Counted from the stretch's first letter, positions 17,874-27,392 are shown. The stretch is DNA of 64,000 bases from Aquidulcibacter sp. (GCF_020253525.1 NZ_JADCBK010000064.1:17462-81461); one strand, 5' to 3'. Notes: generated by a model from the sequence alone, not told the origin. Made by a program: numbers and translations.

Positions 17874-19362
17874 GGGTGTGATAAGGATCAGCAATACCGA
17901 GGTTTGCTAATATCTCTCTCTCTAAGCCTTCCATCTCCGCCGCATCATCATCGGCTTCATGATCATATCCTAAAAGATGTAATAGCCCATGCACAAATAA
18001 ATGGGTAGCGTGATCTTTGAGGTTTTTGCCCTGTTCTTGTGCCTCACGTGCGCAGGTTTCGTAAGCAAGCGCGACATCGCCCAAAGTCTTCTCCAAGGCG
18101 TGCACCGTCTCAGGTGCCGGAAAAGACAGAACATTTGTTGGCTGATCCTTGTGCCGCCATTGCGCATTCAAGGCCTGAACAACCGGATCGCTGGTTAGCA
18201 AGAGGGCGACGCTATCTCCGTCTGGTTCAAAATAACGTGAGACGGTTTGCACAATCCGTTCGATTTCAGCGTCTGAATCAGGACCAAATACATGATGCCA
18301 GCCTTCAGCCTCAATTTGAACATCAACGCCAAAGGAAGCGGAGGTCTCGGTCATTTTTGGCTCTGGCGTGACGGGTGGTGGGCTGGGAGGGGGTGTCGCC
18401 TCTTCAGCTTCGCGCTCATAGGCCGACACAATCCGCCCGACGAGCGGGTGGCGGACCACGTCTTCGGCGTTGAAATGCACGATCTTCATGCCTTCAACTC
18501 GCCGCAGAATTCGTAACGCATGCGGCAAGCCTGAATCACTCACGCGCGGCAAGTCGATCTGACTTGGATCGCCGTTAACCACCATACGCGACCCTTCGCC
18601 CAAGCGGGTCAGCAGCATTTTCATCTGCATGCGGGTGGTATTCTGCGCTTCATCCACGATCACAAATGCGTCCGATAAGGTGCGCCCACGCATGAAGGCC
18701 AAGGGGGCGACCTCAATTTCACCGGCGGCCTTGCGACGCTCTAATTGCGCGGCTCCAAGAAGGGTTTTGAATGCATCCCAAATGGGCTGAAGATAGGGAT
18801 CCACCTTCTCTTCAAGGTCTCCAGGCAAAAAGCCCAAACGTTCACCCGCTTCCACCGCGGGTCGGGTCACTACAACGCGTGAGACGCGCCCTTCCAGTAA
18901 CAGCGAAACACCGACAGCCACGGCTAGAAAGGTTTTTCCCGTTCCGGCGGGCCCAACGCCAAACACCAAATCAAACTCACCACCCATGAGAGCGTCGAGA
19001 TAAATGGCTTGGGTCGGAGTTCGAGGCTTAATGTCGGCGCGGCGCCCGGGCAAGGAAAGAGCGCCGCTCCGGGCGCGCGAACCCGCGCGAACGAATGTGA
19101 TAGCCGAACGGACTTCAGGCAGACCCAAAGCCATCCCGGCTTCCGCCCTTTCAATGAGAGCCTGCAATGCCTCGCGCGCTTGGCCAACCGACACAGGATC
19201 ATCGCCATGGACCAGAATATCACCGCCCTGGGCGGTAAGATCGACACCGAAGGCATCCTCGACCAAGGTCAAATTACGATGAGCCGGACCCGCCACCAAA
19301 GGCACCAAACTTTGGTTGGTGAGGGCGACGCGCCCTTCCTCTGATTTGCGACGACGCGTCAC
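17866..19362 (-). CDS. PhoH-family ATPase fused in frame to YbeY endoribonuclease
   Basis: A single open frame of 498 residues from the GTG at 19362, which overlaps the miaB stop. The PhoH part has an N-terminal KH-like region, Walker [12 protein letters not shown] and Walker [11 protein letters not shown], and ends near [13 protein letters not shown] Pro-rich linker ([13 protein letters not shown]) leads into a complete YbeY domain ending with [16 protein letters not shown], the zinc-binding H-x3-H-x5-H motif of the 16S rRNA maturation/ribosome quality-control RNase. An internal ATG at 18354 could start YbeY alone (162 residues) but has no good ribosome-binding site. Separate phoH and ybeY genes are the usual state. 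Confidence 0.85.
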   Translation of the reverse strand: MTRRRKSEEGRVALTNQSLVPLVAGPAHRNLTLVEDAFGVDLTAQGGDILVHGDDPVSVGQAREALQALIERAEAGMALGLPEVRSAITFVRAGSRARSGALSLPGRRADIKPRTPTQAIYLDALMGGEFDLVFGVGPAGTGKTFLAVAVGVSLLLEGRVSRVVVTRPAVEAGERLGFLPGDLEEKVDPYLQPIWDAFKTLLGAAQLERRKAAGEIEVAPLAFMRGRTLSDAFVIVDEAQNTTRMQMKMLLTRLGEGSRMVVNGDPSQIDLPRVSDSGLPHALRILRRVEGMKIVHFNAEDVVRHPLVGRIVSAYEREAEEATPPPSPPPVTPEPKMTETSASFGVDVQIEAEGWHHVFGPDSDAEIERIVQTVSRYFEPDGDSVALLLTSDPVVQALNAQWRHKDQPTNVLSFPAPETVHALEKTLGDVALAYETCAREAQEQGKNLKDHATHLFVHGLLHLLGYDHEADDDAAEMEGLEREILANLGIADPYHTHD

Positions 19363-20786
19363 GAAGCAGTCACCAATTCCCCGGTCAGGGAATTCGGCAT
19401 TGTGCCAATGATGCGAACACTTTGAATCTGGCCAATCAAATGTTCTGGACCGGCAACGTGGACCGACTGCAACCATGGACTACGGCCCAATATCTGACCC
19501 TCATTGCGCCCTTTACCGGTGAAGAGCACGTCAAATGTCTCCCCAACTTTGGCAGCATTGAAAGCGCGCTGTTGCTCCAATATCAAGGCCTGCAAACGCT
19601 GCAGTCGGTCATCGGCGACTTCTGAAGCGACTTGGCCATACATTTCAGAGGCAGGTGTGCCCGGCCGCTTAGAATATTTGAAGCTATAAGCACCAGCATA
19701 GCCCACCGCGCGAACCAGCTCCATCGTGTCTTCAAAATCTTGTTCGGTCTCTCCGGGGAAACCCACAATAAAATCAGAAGCCAAAGCGATGTCCGGACGT
19801 GCTTTACGCACCTTGGCAATGGTGTCGAGATAGCTCTCTACACTATGCTTGCGGTTCATGGCCTTGAGGATTTTGTTAGAGCCAGACTGCACAGGCAGGT
19901 GCAGATAGGGCATTAGCTCCTTCACCTCGCCATGCGCCTCAATCAAGTCGTCGCTCATGTCGCAAGGGTGTGACGTCGTATAGCGGATACGCTCTATCCC
20001 ACCGATCTTGGCCAAATGGCGAACCAATTGCGCCAAAGACCACGTCTCAGAGCCAGCCAGTGTCGGCCCCTGCCCATGGTAAGCGTTGACGTTTTGGCCC
20101 AGAAGCGTGATTTCGCGTACCCCTTGCTGCGCAAGCCCGCGGGCCTCGAGAATGATGGGGTCAACTGGGCGCGAATATTCCGCGCCGCGCGTATAGGGCA
20201 CGACACAGAAGGTACAGAACTTATCGCACCCTTCTTGCACAGACAAAAAGGCCGATGGACCGTCGGGTGCGCGCAAAGTTGGCAAGGCGTCAAACTTCTC
20301 GTCAGCCTCAAAGCTTGTCTCAAGCCGCTCACCGCTAGCACGGGCCGCTCGGGCAATCAGCTCGGGTAGCTTATGATAGGCTTGTGGGCCCACGACTAAA
20401 TCCACAGCTGGCGCGCGACGCATGATTTCTTCGCCCTCGGCTTGAGCGACACAGCCTGCGATCGCAATGGTCATTTTAGTACCATTCTGCGCCATCAAGT
20501 CCTTATGTGCTTTAAGACGGCCAATTTCAGAATAGACTTTTTCGGTTGCCTTCTCGCGAATATGGCACGTGTTGAGCACAACAAGGTTTGCATTATCAGG
20601 CTTATCAACTGGACTGTAGCCTAGGGGCCGCAAGACATCAGCCATACGTTCGCTGTCATAGACATTCATCTGACAGCCATAGGTCTGGATAAACAGGGTC
20701 TTGCCTGTCTTCCCATCTGCTGATGGGGCAGGTGTCGGGCGGTCTATCTGTTGGCTTTGGAGAGAGGTCGCGGCTTCTTCATGCAT
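19359..20786 (-). CDS. miaB: tRNA-2-methylthio-N6-dimethylallyladenosine synthase MiaB
   Basis: 475 residues. The N-terminal UPF0004 domain has [14 protein letters not shown] and further Cys. The radical-SAM cluster [17 protein letters not shown] lies near 190, and a C-terminal TRAM domain ends the protein. It methylthiolates i6A37 of tRNA. The stop overlaps the GTG of the phoH-ybeY gene. First gene of the miaB-phoH-ybeY-corC-lnt unit. Confidence 0.95.
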   Translation of the reverse strand: MHEEAATSLQSQQIDRPTPAPSADGKTGKTLFIQTYGCQMNVYDSERMADVLRPLGYSPVDKPDNANLVVLNTCHIREKATEKVYSEIGRLKAHKDLMAQNGTKMTIAIAGCVAQAEGEEIMRRAPAVDLVVGPQAYHKLPELIARAARASGERLETSFEADEKFDALPTLRAPDGPSAFLSVQEGCDKFCTFCVVPYTRGAEYSRPVDPIILEARGLAQQGVREITLLGQNVNAYHGQGPTLAGSETWSLAQLVRHLAKIGGIERIRYTTSHPCDMSDDLIEAHGEVKELMPYLHLPVQSGSNKILKAMNRKHSVESYLDTIAKVRKARPDIALASDFIVGFPGETEQDFEDTMELVRAVGYAGAYSFKYSKRPGTPASEMYGQVASEVADDRLQRLQALILEQQRAFNAAKVGETFDVLFTGKGRNEGQILGRSPWLQSVHVAGPEHLIGQIQSVRIIGTMPNSLTGELVTAS

Positions 20787-20864
20787 AAAGCCAGCCTAAA
20801 ACGCCAAACGCAGCAAATAGGCAAGAGCATTCGCGCAACACTTTGTCGGCGAAACCAGACAGAT

Positions 20865-21371
20865 TTAGTCGGTGAAGGCTACAGCATCGCCGGGTTTAGC
20901 CTGCTTCAGCAGGTCACGCAGGTCGTCTTCGGCCAAAGCCACGCAACCCTCTGTAGGCCTATAGTCCTCTGAGGCGCAATGCATGAAGATGGCCGACCCC
21001 ATCGCCGGCACAACGGGGTCATCATTATGTCCAAGAACGACAATGATATTGTACAGCCCGTCGTCGCGCCACAAATGTTCAGCGCTAGCCGGATAGGGAT
21101 GGGTCACGAACTGGTTGTATTTTGGATCATCTGCTGCATCACACCACCCGTCTTGGGGCTGAATCGGCGTAGCATCAAATCCCGACACAGGCTTAGGTCC
21201 ACGATCCTCTCGCCACAGAATGGCACGGATTGGCCACACACCAAGGGGGCTTGCCCCATCGCCCTCACGCTTTTCAGTGGCAGGCTTTGCACCACCCTTA
21301 CCAATGGAACAACGCACTTTTGTTTGTCCGTAGGTCAGCCAACCCGATTTTGACGCTGCAAAAACCTGCAT
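20865..21371 (-). CDS. L,D-transpeptidase family (YkuD) protein
   Basis: 168 residues from the ATG at 21371, chosen for the AGGGGAA just upstream. The YkuD active site is HCASEDYRPTEGCVAL, with H131 and Cys143 as the catalytic pair. The short form lacks a clear signal peptide. This compact variant (preceded by GHNDDPVVPAMGSAIFMH) is widespread in Gram-negatives and may be cytoplasmic or non-classically exported; its role in peptidoglycan cross-linking is unproven. It is divergent from the CenR-like regulator. Confidence 0.85.
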   Translation of the reverse strand: MQVFAASKSGWLTYGQTKVRCSIGKGGAKPATEKREGDGASPLGVWPIRAILWREDRGPKPVSGFDATPIQPQDGWCDAADDPKYNQFVTHPYPASAEHLWRDDGLYNIIVVLGHNDDPVVPAMGSAIFMHCASEDYRPTEGCVALAEDDLRDLLKQAKPGDAVAFTD

Positions 21372-21446
21372 AATTTCCCCTAGATCAAGACTCTGTGATG
21401 CCGCACCCTCTTGTATCACGCAATAGGGTGCAACCATGTAAGGGCT

Positions 21447-22133
21447 ATGTCACGCAAGCGCACCCTCCTTCTGGTCGATGACGACCATGATCTCCGCACC
21501 ACCTTGGCCGAGCAATTCGAGCTGACGGGGGAATTCGACACCGTTATGGCCCAAGATGCCGCAAGCGGGGTCGCCGCTGCTCGCACCCAAGGTCCCGACC
21601 TCATCTTGCTCGATATCGATCTCCCCGATCTCGACGGTCGTGAAGCCTGTAAGGCGATCCGCACGGGTGGATTTGCAGGCCCTATCATCATGCTGACAGG
21701 TCAGTCCACCGATTCTGATACGGTATTGGGCCTCGATGCGGGTGCCAACGACTATGTCACGAAGCCATTCCGCTTTGCGGTACTTCTGGCTCGCGTACGC
21801 GCCCATTTGCGCAGCCATGATCAAACTGACGTCGCAACCTTGAAGATTGGTCCTTACGACTTCAAACCCGCAAACCGTACATTGACCGACGCCACCGGCA
21901 AGCGCATCCGCTTGACCGACAAAGAAGCTGCCATCCTGCGCTATCTCTATCGCTCCGGCGCAAAAGCAGTGCCTCGCGATGAATTGCTGCGCGAAGTCTG
22001 GGGTTATAATGCGGCGGTTACTACGCACACGCTGGAAACCCACATCTATCGTTTGCGGCAGAAGATTGAGCCGGTTTCAAGCCGCAACGGGCTCCTAATC
22101 ACGGAAGGTGGTGGCTATCGCCTTGAGCCATAA
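21447..22133 (+). CDS. cenR: OmpR-family response regulator, CenR-like
   Basis: 228 residues from the ATG at 21447 (AAGGG just upstream). The receiver domain has acidic D11/D12, phospho-acceptor D56 in LLDIDLPDLDG and K106 in YVTKPF. The winged-helix effector includes LTDKEAAILRYLYRSGAKAV and VWGYNAAVTTHTLETHIYRL. This effector sequence is characteristic of the CenR group, an envelope-stress and envelope-integrity regulator in alphaproteobacteria. No histidine kinase is adjacent, which fits CenR. The orthology call is from memory of the family. Confidence 0.75.
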   Translation: MSRKRTLLLVDDDHDLRTTLAEQFELTGEFDTVMAQDAASGVAAARTQGPDLILLDIDLPDLDGREACKAIRTGGFAGPIIMLTGQSTDSDTVLGLDAGANDYVTKPFRFAVLLARVRAHLRSHDQTDVATLKIGPYDFKPANRTLTDATGKRIRLTDKEAAILRYLYRSGAKAVPRDELLREVWGYNAAVTTHTLETHIYRLRQKIEPVSSRNGLLITEGGGYRLEP

Positions 22134-22151
22134 GGCTTAAGGCTTAAGGCT
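22131..22151. repeat. Three tandem copies of TAAGGCT between convergent genes
   Basis: A perfect 7-base unit is repeated three times. It begins with the stop codon of the cenR-like gene and reaches the stop codon of the GntR gene. It looks like slipped-strand expansion; it is not a terminator. Confidence 0.8.
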
Positions 22152-22959
22152 AGCGCCATTCATCGCGGCCGCCCTTGCGCTGCCGCGTTAAATTCATGTG
22201 ATACTGGAAGCGTTCAGGCCGGTAATAGCCTTGGACAACCTCAATCGGTGCCGATTGGGAATCTTTCATGACGCGCACGATCTTTAAAAGAGGCGAGCCG
22301 GTTGCAATCTTGAGGGCTTGCGCTGTTGCAGGCTCTGCGCTGCAAGCTGTGATCCATTGTTCGGCCGAAACCGCGACAAAGCCTGACCGCTCTAGCAAAT
22401 CCAACATCGGCGTATGCGCCAGCGCATCCGGGTCGAAGGTCGCTGCGATGTCGATTGGCAAGTGGGTAACGATGTAGGAAAAAGGTTCGCCCTCCAGCTT
22501 GCGGATACGCTCTGCGCGCTGGACGGGGACACCGCTCGGGAGACCCAAGAGTTCTGCAATCTCTGCCGTCGCCGCAACCTGGGCCACATTTATGAGTTCA
22601 ACCTCTGTAGAAAGGCCCATGACTTTCAGGGCTTCCATCAGATTATCAAAGCTGCCCTTCACGACTGGTACGGTGGCATTATAGGTCACGACGGTACCGC
22701 GGCCCCGATGGCGCGAAACCATGCCCGCCGAAGCCAATTCATTGAGGGCACGCTTTACTGTAATGCGCGAGACATTGAAGACATGCGTCAGATCTTGCTC
22801 GCCTGGCAAAACAGCGCCTAAGGGAAAGGCACCTGAGCGAATACGCTCACGCAGAACCAAAAATAATTGGTGATACAAGGGCGTCGGCAGCCTTGCGTCT
22901 ACCATAGCGGCCTTAAGCTCGGAACTAGGTTCGTGAGAATTGGGCAAGGTCGTGTCCAT
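22150..22959 (-). CDS. GntR/HutC-family transcriptional regulator with UTRA domain
   Basis: 269 residues. The N-terminal winged helix (about 25-95) includes LVLRERIRSGAFPLGAVLPG and FNVSRITVKRALNELAS. The C-terminal UTRA ligand-binding domain has PVQRAERIRKLEGEPFSYIV and ends with VVQGYYRPERFQYHMNL. HutC-type regulators usually sense a small carboxylate or sugar from the pathway they control. Its place beside the aconitase/lyase operon suggests that it represses that operon. Confidence 0.9.
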   Translation of the reverse strand: MDTTLPNSHEPSSELKAAMVDARLPTPLYHQLFLVLRERIRSGAFPLGAVLPGEQDLTHVFNVSRITVKRALNELASAGMVSRHRGRGTVVTYNATVPVVKGSFDNLMEALKVMGLSTEVELINVAQVAATAEIAELLGLPSGVPVQRAERIRKLEGEPFSYIVTHLPIDIAATFDPDALAHTPMLDLLERSGFVAVSAEQWITACSAEPATAQALKIATGSPLLKIVRVMKDSQSAPIEVVQGYYRPERFQYHMNLTRQRKGGRDEWR

Positions 22960-23031
22960 GAAAAGAAACTAGTCTGCCCTTAGGAAATGGAAAGCCCTAA
23001 TTCCGGCAGGCTACTGAAGTAAGATTACGTC

Positions 23032-23409
23032 TCAAGCACCGTTGGCACGCTCTCGAACAGAGTCAAGACTCTCCCAGATCTTACCGCCAGGATAAATTCC
23101 GATAGACATGGTCATATCATGTACTTCGACAGTCTCGAACATCCCACAGGTGAAATAAGGGTCGCCGCGCATGATTGCCCAAGCAGCGTCAACATCATCG
23201 GCGCACACGATCAAGCACGATCCATGGATTTTTGAACTGCCAGGTGCCTTTAAGGGTCCAGCGGTGACATAAGACTGCCAATGGGCTTCAACATGGGCGA
23301 GATGCCCCGCCAAATGTTCGATCCGCTTTTCGGGTGCCGTTGGGCCATCTTTGCAGACAAACAAAAAAGTTGGTTGTGTTTGCCTTGGAACTGTCGGTGG
23401 ATTTGACAC
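23032..23409 (-). CDS. YciI-like protein
   Basis: 125 residues of the YciI/EthD-like ferredoxin fold: FVCKDGPTAPEKRIEHLAGH, HWQSYVTAGPLKAPG, then GSCLIVCADDVDAAWAIMRGDPYF. The family includes small enzymes and catabolic accessory proteins with a His/Asp active pair. It lies between the GntR gene and the hydratase operon and is divergent from the latter, so it may share the regulator and pathway. Confidence 0.82.
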   Translation of the reverse strand: MSNPPTVPRQTQPTFLFVCKDGPTAPEKRIEHLAGHLAHVEAHWQSYVTAGPLKAPGSSKIHGSCLIVCADDVDAAWAIMRGDPYFTCGMFETVEVHDMTMSIGIYPGGKIWESLDSVRERANGA

Positions 23410-23526
23410 TTAGGTCTCCCTTTGTATGGCCATTGCCACTTTAGGGGTGAGTCATTGCCTTGCCAATGTTGAAACGTTATTTGATATAAAGATAGATCAT
23501 TTCTAAGCAAAGGTGCATCCGCGCGC
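23410..23526. promoter_or_regulatory. Divergent promoter region, yciI-like / hydratase operon
   Basis: 117 bases between divergent starts, A/T-rich near 23475-23505. The imperfect palindrome TGATATAAAGATAGATCA (23482-23499) is a candidate operator for the nearby GntR protein, offered only from its position and partial symmetry. Confidence 0.3.
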
Positions 23527-24843
23527 ATGTCTGAAGCTTCCAGACCCCAATTGGTGAGTTCAGGTCAGACTTTGGCACAGAAGCTACTGGCACGGGCATC
23601 TGGTAAGCCACGTGTGGAGCCAGGCGAAATCATTTTAGTACAAGTTGATTTGGCGATGGCGCATGATTCCAGCGGGCCGCGCCGATGGAAGCCCCATTTA
23701 GACTCCCTTGGTGCAACCCTTTGGGATCCGTCTCGCGTCGTGATTGTTTCGGACCATTATGTTCCGGCCGTCGATGGGGAGAGTGCCGCGATCCTAAAAT
23801 TAACGCGTGACTTCGCTAAGGATCATCGGGTGGAGCATTTCTTTGATATGGAAGGCATTTGTCATGCAATCCTACCTCAGAAGGGTCTGCTTCGCCCTGG
23901 GATCTTTGTTGCTGGTGGGGATAGTCACACCCCGCATGCGGGTGCGTTTGGCTGTTATGCAGCGGGGTTTGGTGCCACAGATATGCTTGGCATTGTGGTT
24001 ACCGGACAAACTTGGACCATTGTCCCTGAGACCATCCGCGTTGAAATGACCGGCTCTTTAGGGTCGACGGTCTCCGCAAAAGATGTGATGCTGGTGTTGT
24101 GCCGAGAGCTTGGCATGGACAACGCGTTTAAGGCGATCGAATATGGTGGCCCTGGCGTCGAAAGCATGCCGATGGATGAACGTATGGTTCTGTCCAATAT
24201 GGCGGCGGAACTTGGGGGAGAAGTTGGGCTGATTGCCGCTGATAAGGTAACCCTTAGCCATATCCGCGCCCATGGTGGATGTGCGACAGAAGCCGACTTG
24301 GCTTGGAAGCCTGATCCTGATGCGGCCTATGAACGGATCATTTCTATCAATCTTTCCGACCTCGAGCCGCAAATCGCGCTACCCCATTCGCCTGCCAATA
24401 GTTTCCCAATCAACCACGCGCTGGGGTCGCCGATCCATCAAGCTTACATTGGCGCCTGCGTAGGGGCGAAGTTGCAAGATCTTCACATGGCTGCACAAAT
24501 TCTAAAAGGACAACGCATCGCCAAAGATGTTCGCCTTCTTGTCGCGCCAGCTAGCTCACAAGTCACCGCTGATGCGGCTGCGGACGGGACTTTGTCGACA
24601 CTACTTGCTGCAGGTGCAACATTGTTGCCGTCAGGATGTGGCGCTTGTGCGGGCATGGGCGCGGGATTATTGGCCGCCGGCGAAGTTTGCATTTCAACAA
24701 CGAACCGGAATTTTAAAGGCCGGATGGGCCATGCCGAGGCCTTTGTCTATTTGGCCTCGCCCTATACTGTTGCGGCCAGTGCACTTACGGGCTGCGTCAG
24801 CGACCCGCGAAAATTCTTCTCTGAATTGGCGGTGGCACAATGA
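23527..24843 (+). CDS. Aconitase/IPM-isomerase family hydratase, large subunit
   Basis: 438 residues with homology to LeuC/homoaconitase large subunits. Visible are QTLAQKLLARASGKPRVEPG, GGDSHTPHAGAFGCYAAGFG and the 4Fe-4S ligands in GACVGAK and SGCGACAGMG. It pairs with a LeuD-like small subunit starting 4 bases before its stop. It is followed by an isocitrate-lyase/PEP-mutase-family gene rather than leuB, so leucine biosynthesis is unlikely. Dimethylmaleate hydratase or a methylaconitate-type hydratase fits better. The substrate is inferred from context. Confidence 0.82.
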   Translation: MSEASRPQLVSSGQTLAQKLLARASGKPRVEPGEIILVQVDLAMAHDSSGPRRWKPHLDSLGATLWDPSRVVIVSDHYVPAVDGESAAILKLTRDFAKDHRVEHFFDMEGICHAILPQKGLLRPGIFVAGGDSHTPHAGAFGCYAAGFGATDMLGIVVTGQTWTIVPETIRVEMTGSLGSTVSAKDVMLVLCRELGMDNAFKAIEYGGPGVESMPMDERMVLSNMAAELGGEVGLIAADKVTLSHIRAHGGCATEADLAWKPDPDAAYERIISINLSDLEPQIALPHSPANSFPINHALGSPIHQAYIGACVGAKLQDLHMAAQILKGQRIAKDVRLLVAPASSQVTADAAADGTLSTLLAAGATLLPSGCGACAGMGAGLLAAGEVCISTTNRNFKGRMGHAEAFVYLASPYTVAASALTGCVSDPRKFFSELAVAQ

Positions 24844-25337
24844 CCGAGACGGCAGGGACAGGCCGCGCCTTTGTTTTTGGCGATGATATCGATACCGACC
24901 TGCTGGCGCCCGGGCATTTAATGAAACTGTCGGCCGAAGACTTGGCACAGCATTGCCTTGAAGCAATTGCGCCGGATTTTGCAAAGTCGGTGCAGCCGGG
25001 TGATTTTGTGGTCGCTGGCAAGAATTTCGGCTTGGGCTCCTCGCGTGAACAAGCAGCCATTAGCTTACGCCTTCTAGGTGTTGGGGCTGTTATCGCACCA
25101 AGTTTTGCGCGAATCTTTTATCGGAACGCGCTCAATTTAGGACTGCCAGCGCTTTTCTGTGAGGAAGCCTATCGTATCGCTGAAGGCGACCAGTTGATGG
25201 TCGACCCGGTCTTGGGCAAGATCACGAATAAGACGCGTGGTGAGACTTTATCGTGTAAACCTATTCCAGACCATTTGATGGCGATGGTTCGGGCTGGGGG
25301 CTTAATCGCTCATCTGAAATCAAGACGCGGCACATAG
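24840..25337 (+). CDS. Aconitase/IPM-isomerase family hydratase, small subunit
   Basis: 165 residues, the swivelling LeuD-type domain. VFGDDIDTDLLAPGHLM, KNFGLGSSREQAAISL and the SFARIFYRNALNLGLP loop that recognises the substrate carboxylate are visible. The ATG overlaps the large-subunit stop, so they form a coupled heterodimer. The length and motifs fit the HacB/DmdB-type small subunits that carry substrate specificity. Confidence 0.85.
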   Translation: MTETAGTGRAFVFGDDIDTDLLAPGHLMKLSAEDLAQHCLEAIAPDFAKSVQPGDFVVAGKNFGLGSSREQAAISLRLLGVGAVIAPSFARIFYRNALNLGLPALFCEEAYRIAEGDQLMVDPVLGKITNKTRGETLSCKPIPDHLMAMVRAGGLIAHLKSRRGT

Positions 25338-25346
25338 GGATCGAGC

Positions 25347-26231
25347 ATGACACAATTTTCTTTGCACGAGCGGCTCGGCCAAAGCAAAGCCCTTTTAGCC
25401 CCGGGCGCTTATGATGCTTTGAGTGCGCTTTTGGTGGAACAAGCAGGCTTTGAAGCCATTTATATGTCCGGCGCATCCATCTCTTACACGCAATTGGGCC
25501 GGCCAGATATTGGGTTGGTCTCGGCTACCCAAGTTGCCGACATCATTGGCCGCGTACGCGATCGCGTCCAAATCCCACTTATTGTGGATGCCGATACAGG
25601 CTTCGGGAATGCGCTTAACGTTCAACATACGGTTCGACTGTTTGAGCGAATGGGGGCCAATGCGCTGCAATTGGAAGATCAAACCGCCCCGAAGCGCTGT
25701 GGCCATTTAGCGGGGAAAGAACTGGTCGCACCCGGCGAAATGGTGGGAAAGATCAAGGCCGCGGTGGACGCCCGTGCCTCGGAAAGCACCTTGATTATAG
25801 CACGTACCGACGCCATCGCGGTGGAGGGATTTGACCATGCATTAGAACGAGCAGACCTCTACCGCCAAGCAGGCGCAGACATTTTGTTTGTTGAAGCCCC
25901 ACAAGCGATTGACCAAATGCAGGCGATTTGCCGCGCATTTCCGGCTACACCGCTCTTGGCCAATATGGTCGAAGGCGGCAAGACGCCACTGCTCACATGC
26001 GATCAATTATCCGAGATGGGCTATCGATTGGTGATTGCTCCTGGCTCGATGGTGCGGCTCCATGCTTTTGTCGCACAACAGTTTCTGCAATCGCTTAAGG
26101 CCAATGGCACAACGGCCTTGTTCCGCGATAGGATGTTGGACTTTAAACAAATCAATGAGTTGTTGGGATTACCAGACCTCATGAATCAAGGCTCTCATTA
26201 TGAGATGCGCGGCCAAGAAGCGGCGGAATAG
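25347..26231 (+). CDS. Isocitrate lyase/PEP mutase superfamily lyase (dimethylmalate lyase-like)
   Basis: 294 residues forming a TIM-barrel enzyme. VDADTGFGNALNVQHTV is the metal-binding region, and LEDQTAPKRCGHLAGK is the catalytic K-[KR]-C-G-H motif of true C-C lyases (methylisocitrate and 2,3-dimethylmalate lyase). TRTDAIAVEGFDHALERA also fits. The enzyme should split a substituted malate to pyruvate plus a second acid. It lies 9 bases after the hydratase, so the pair may hydrate an unsaturated diacid and then cleave it. Oxaloacetate decarboxylase is an alternative. Confidence 0.82.
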   Translation: MTQFSLHERLGQSKALLAPGAYDALSALLVEQAGFEAIYMSGASISYTQLGRPDIGLVSATQVADIIGRVRDRVQIPLIVDADTGFGNALNVQHTVRLFERMGANALQLEDQTAPKRCGHLAGKELVAPGEMVGKIKAAVDARASESTLIIARTDAIAVEGFDHALERADLYRQAGADILFVEAPQAIDQMQAICRAFPATPLLANMVEGGKTPLLTCDQLSEMGYRLVIAPGSMVRLHAFVAQQFLQSLKANGTTALFRDRMLDFKQINELLGLPDLMNQGSHYEMRGQEAAE

Positions 26232-26240
26232 TGCTCTATT

Positions 26241-26256
26241 GCCGTAAGGCTTTTTT
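26241..26256 (+). terminator. Possible weak terminator after the lyase gene
   Basis: GCC-GTAA-GGC followed by six T residues, 10 bases after the stop. The stem is only three pairs, so terminator strength is doubtful. Confidence 0.3.
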
Positions 26257-26379
26257 CACTGCGTTTCATTACAGTTTTGTCTCTATGTTGCCAGATTCTG
26301 GGTGCATGAAAGCTGTATGGTGATTAGGGACGGTCTCTGCTGTGAAAAGCATCTGGGTTCAGGTGTTTGGGCTCAACCT

Positions 26380-27129
26380 ATGTTGAGCTGGCTTTCCTGC
26401 ACCTTCATGGTTTTTGGGCTGCTGTTTGCAGGCTCTGCGACTGCACAAACTCAAAAGCGGACAAGCGACCTTACGCTGAATGATATGTTCGCCAGCCCAA
26501 ATGCAGCTGCCGCACAAGCCGTTTCCTTTAGTGCAGGGCCCAACAACATCCGTTTTGTCCTAGACCGGTCGCAACCGCGGGTCGTTTTATTGCGCTTTGA
26601 GGGCGATCCCGAAGTCTGGGCACTGACTTCGCAATGGGGACCACGCGGCGATGAGTTTTTGCGCAATGATATTGGAGAAGTCATTGTGCGTATCACCACA
26701 TTGGGTGGCGTCACGGTCTATGGGCCATTGGGCACCAATGGCGGCCTAGCGGCTAGCGAGGGGCGAGCGAAAACCCTATCGGCCCCAGTGCGAAGCGAAG
26801 GCAATCTACAAGCCACCTTAGAAAAAGCGCTGCGCTGGTTTGATAAATTCTCCAGCCGAAACATTCGGGTTGAGGCTTCGGGTGCATTGCCGCCGGCTTT
26901 GGTCCATGAAGCGCTTGAGCGCGCTGCGCAAGGCATGTCGCGCGCACCGCGTGGCTATTTCGGTCGACCAGAACGTCGCGTCAAACTAATCCGCGTTCAG
27001 CGCAGCTTTGATCGCCCCAGTGTACGTTGGCAATCCGGGGTTTTGACGATTGGTGTGGTGCCTGGCGCAGGCTACGCCGGTAGGCCGTCGAGTGCCGCGG
27101 TTCTCTTGGCGCTGACGAAGGGCAAATAG
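26380..27129 (+). CDS. Exported protein, DUF4908-like
   Basis: 249 residues from the ATG at 26380, chosen because a signal peptide (MLSWLSCTFMVFGLLFAG, cleaved near SATAQ) begins there. The centre, RFVLDRSQPRVVLLRFEGDP then LTSQWGPRGDEFLRNDIGE and TTLGGVTVYGP, matches my memory of DUF4908, a family of Caulobacterales and relatives with no known function. The upstream in-frame extension looks non-coding. No operon partner is evident. Confidence 0.65.
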   Translation: MLSWLSCTFMVFGLLFAGSATAQTQKRTSDLTLNDMFASPNAAAAQAVSFSAGPNNIRFVLDRSQPRVVLLRFEGDPEVWALTSQWGPRGDEFLRNDIGEVIVRITTLGGVTVYGPLGTNGGLAASEGRAKTLSAPVRSEGNLQATLEKALRWFDKFSSRNIRVEASGALPPALVHEALERAAQGMSRAPRGYFGRPERRVKLIRVQRSFDRPSVRWQSGVLTIGVVPGAGYAGRPSSAAVLLALTKGK

Positions 27130-27185
27130 TCACACGACAGACTCAGGCGATTGCCCCGACCATAGGCTCGGCATATATCAAGCCC

Positions 27186-27392
27186 ATGACCTTAGAACCC
27201 CTCAATATCGCAATTTTCGTGGCTATGGCTGTTGTTTTGGCTGTCTTGGTTGCCGGCATCGCTAATCTGGCCATAACGGGTGACAAAGCTCGGTCACGGT
27301 CTAACCAGCTGATGCGTCTGCGAGTTGTGGTCCAGTTCATCGCCGTCCTTCTTTTGATGCTTGGCTTTTGGCTCAAAACGCGCGCGGGATGA
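27186..27392 (+). CDS. Small two-helix membrane protein (HIG1/twin-TM type)
   Basis: 68 residues with two TM helices (about 8-30 and 47-65) linked by a polar, basic loop (TGDKARSRSNQLMRLRVVVQ). This resembles the HIG1 domain of alphaproteobacterial twin-transmembrane proteins, which relate to mitochondrial respiratory supercomplex factors. The ATG of the following SDR gene overlaps its stop by 4 bases, so the two are coupled. Confidence 0.75.
   Translation: MTLEPLNIAIFVAMAVVLAVLVAGIANLAITGDKARSRSNQLMRLRVVVQFIAVLLLMLGFWLKTRAG

Noticed and set aside
18040..18060. CACGTG-containing sequence as a parS site
   Set aside because: Only the hexamer core is present, inside ybeY coding sequence; the flanks do not fit the 16-base parS palindrome. 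No full parS was found in the window.
21450..22043. 197-codon minus-strand frame
   Set aside because: It lies entirely opposite the response-regulator gene, which has all expected receiver and effector motifs.
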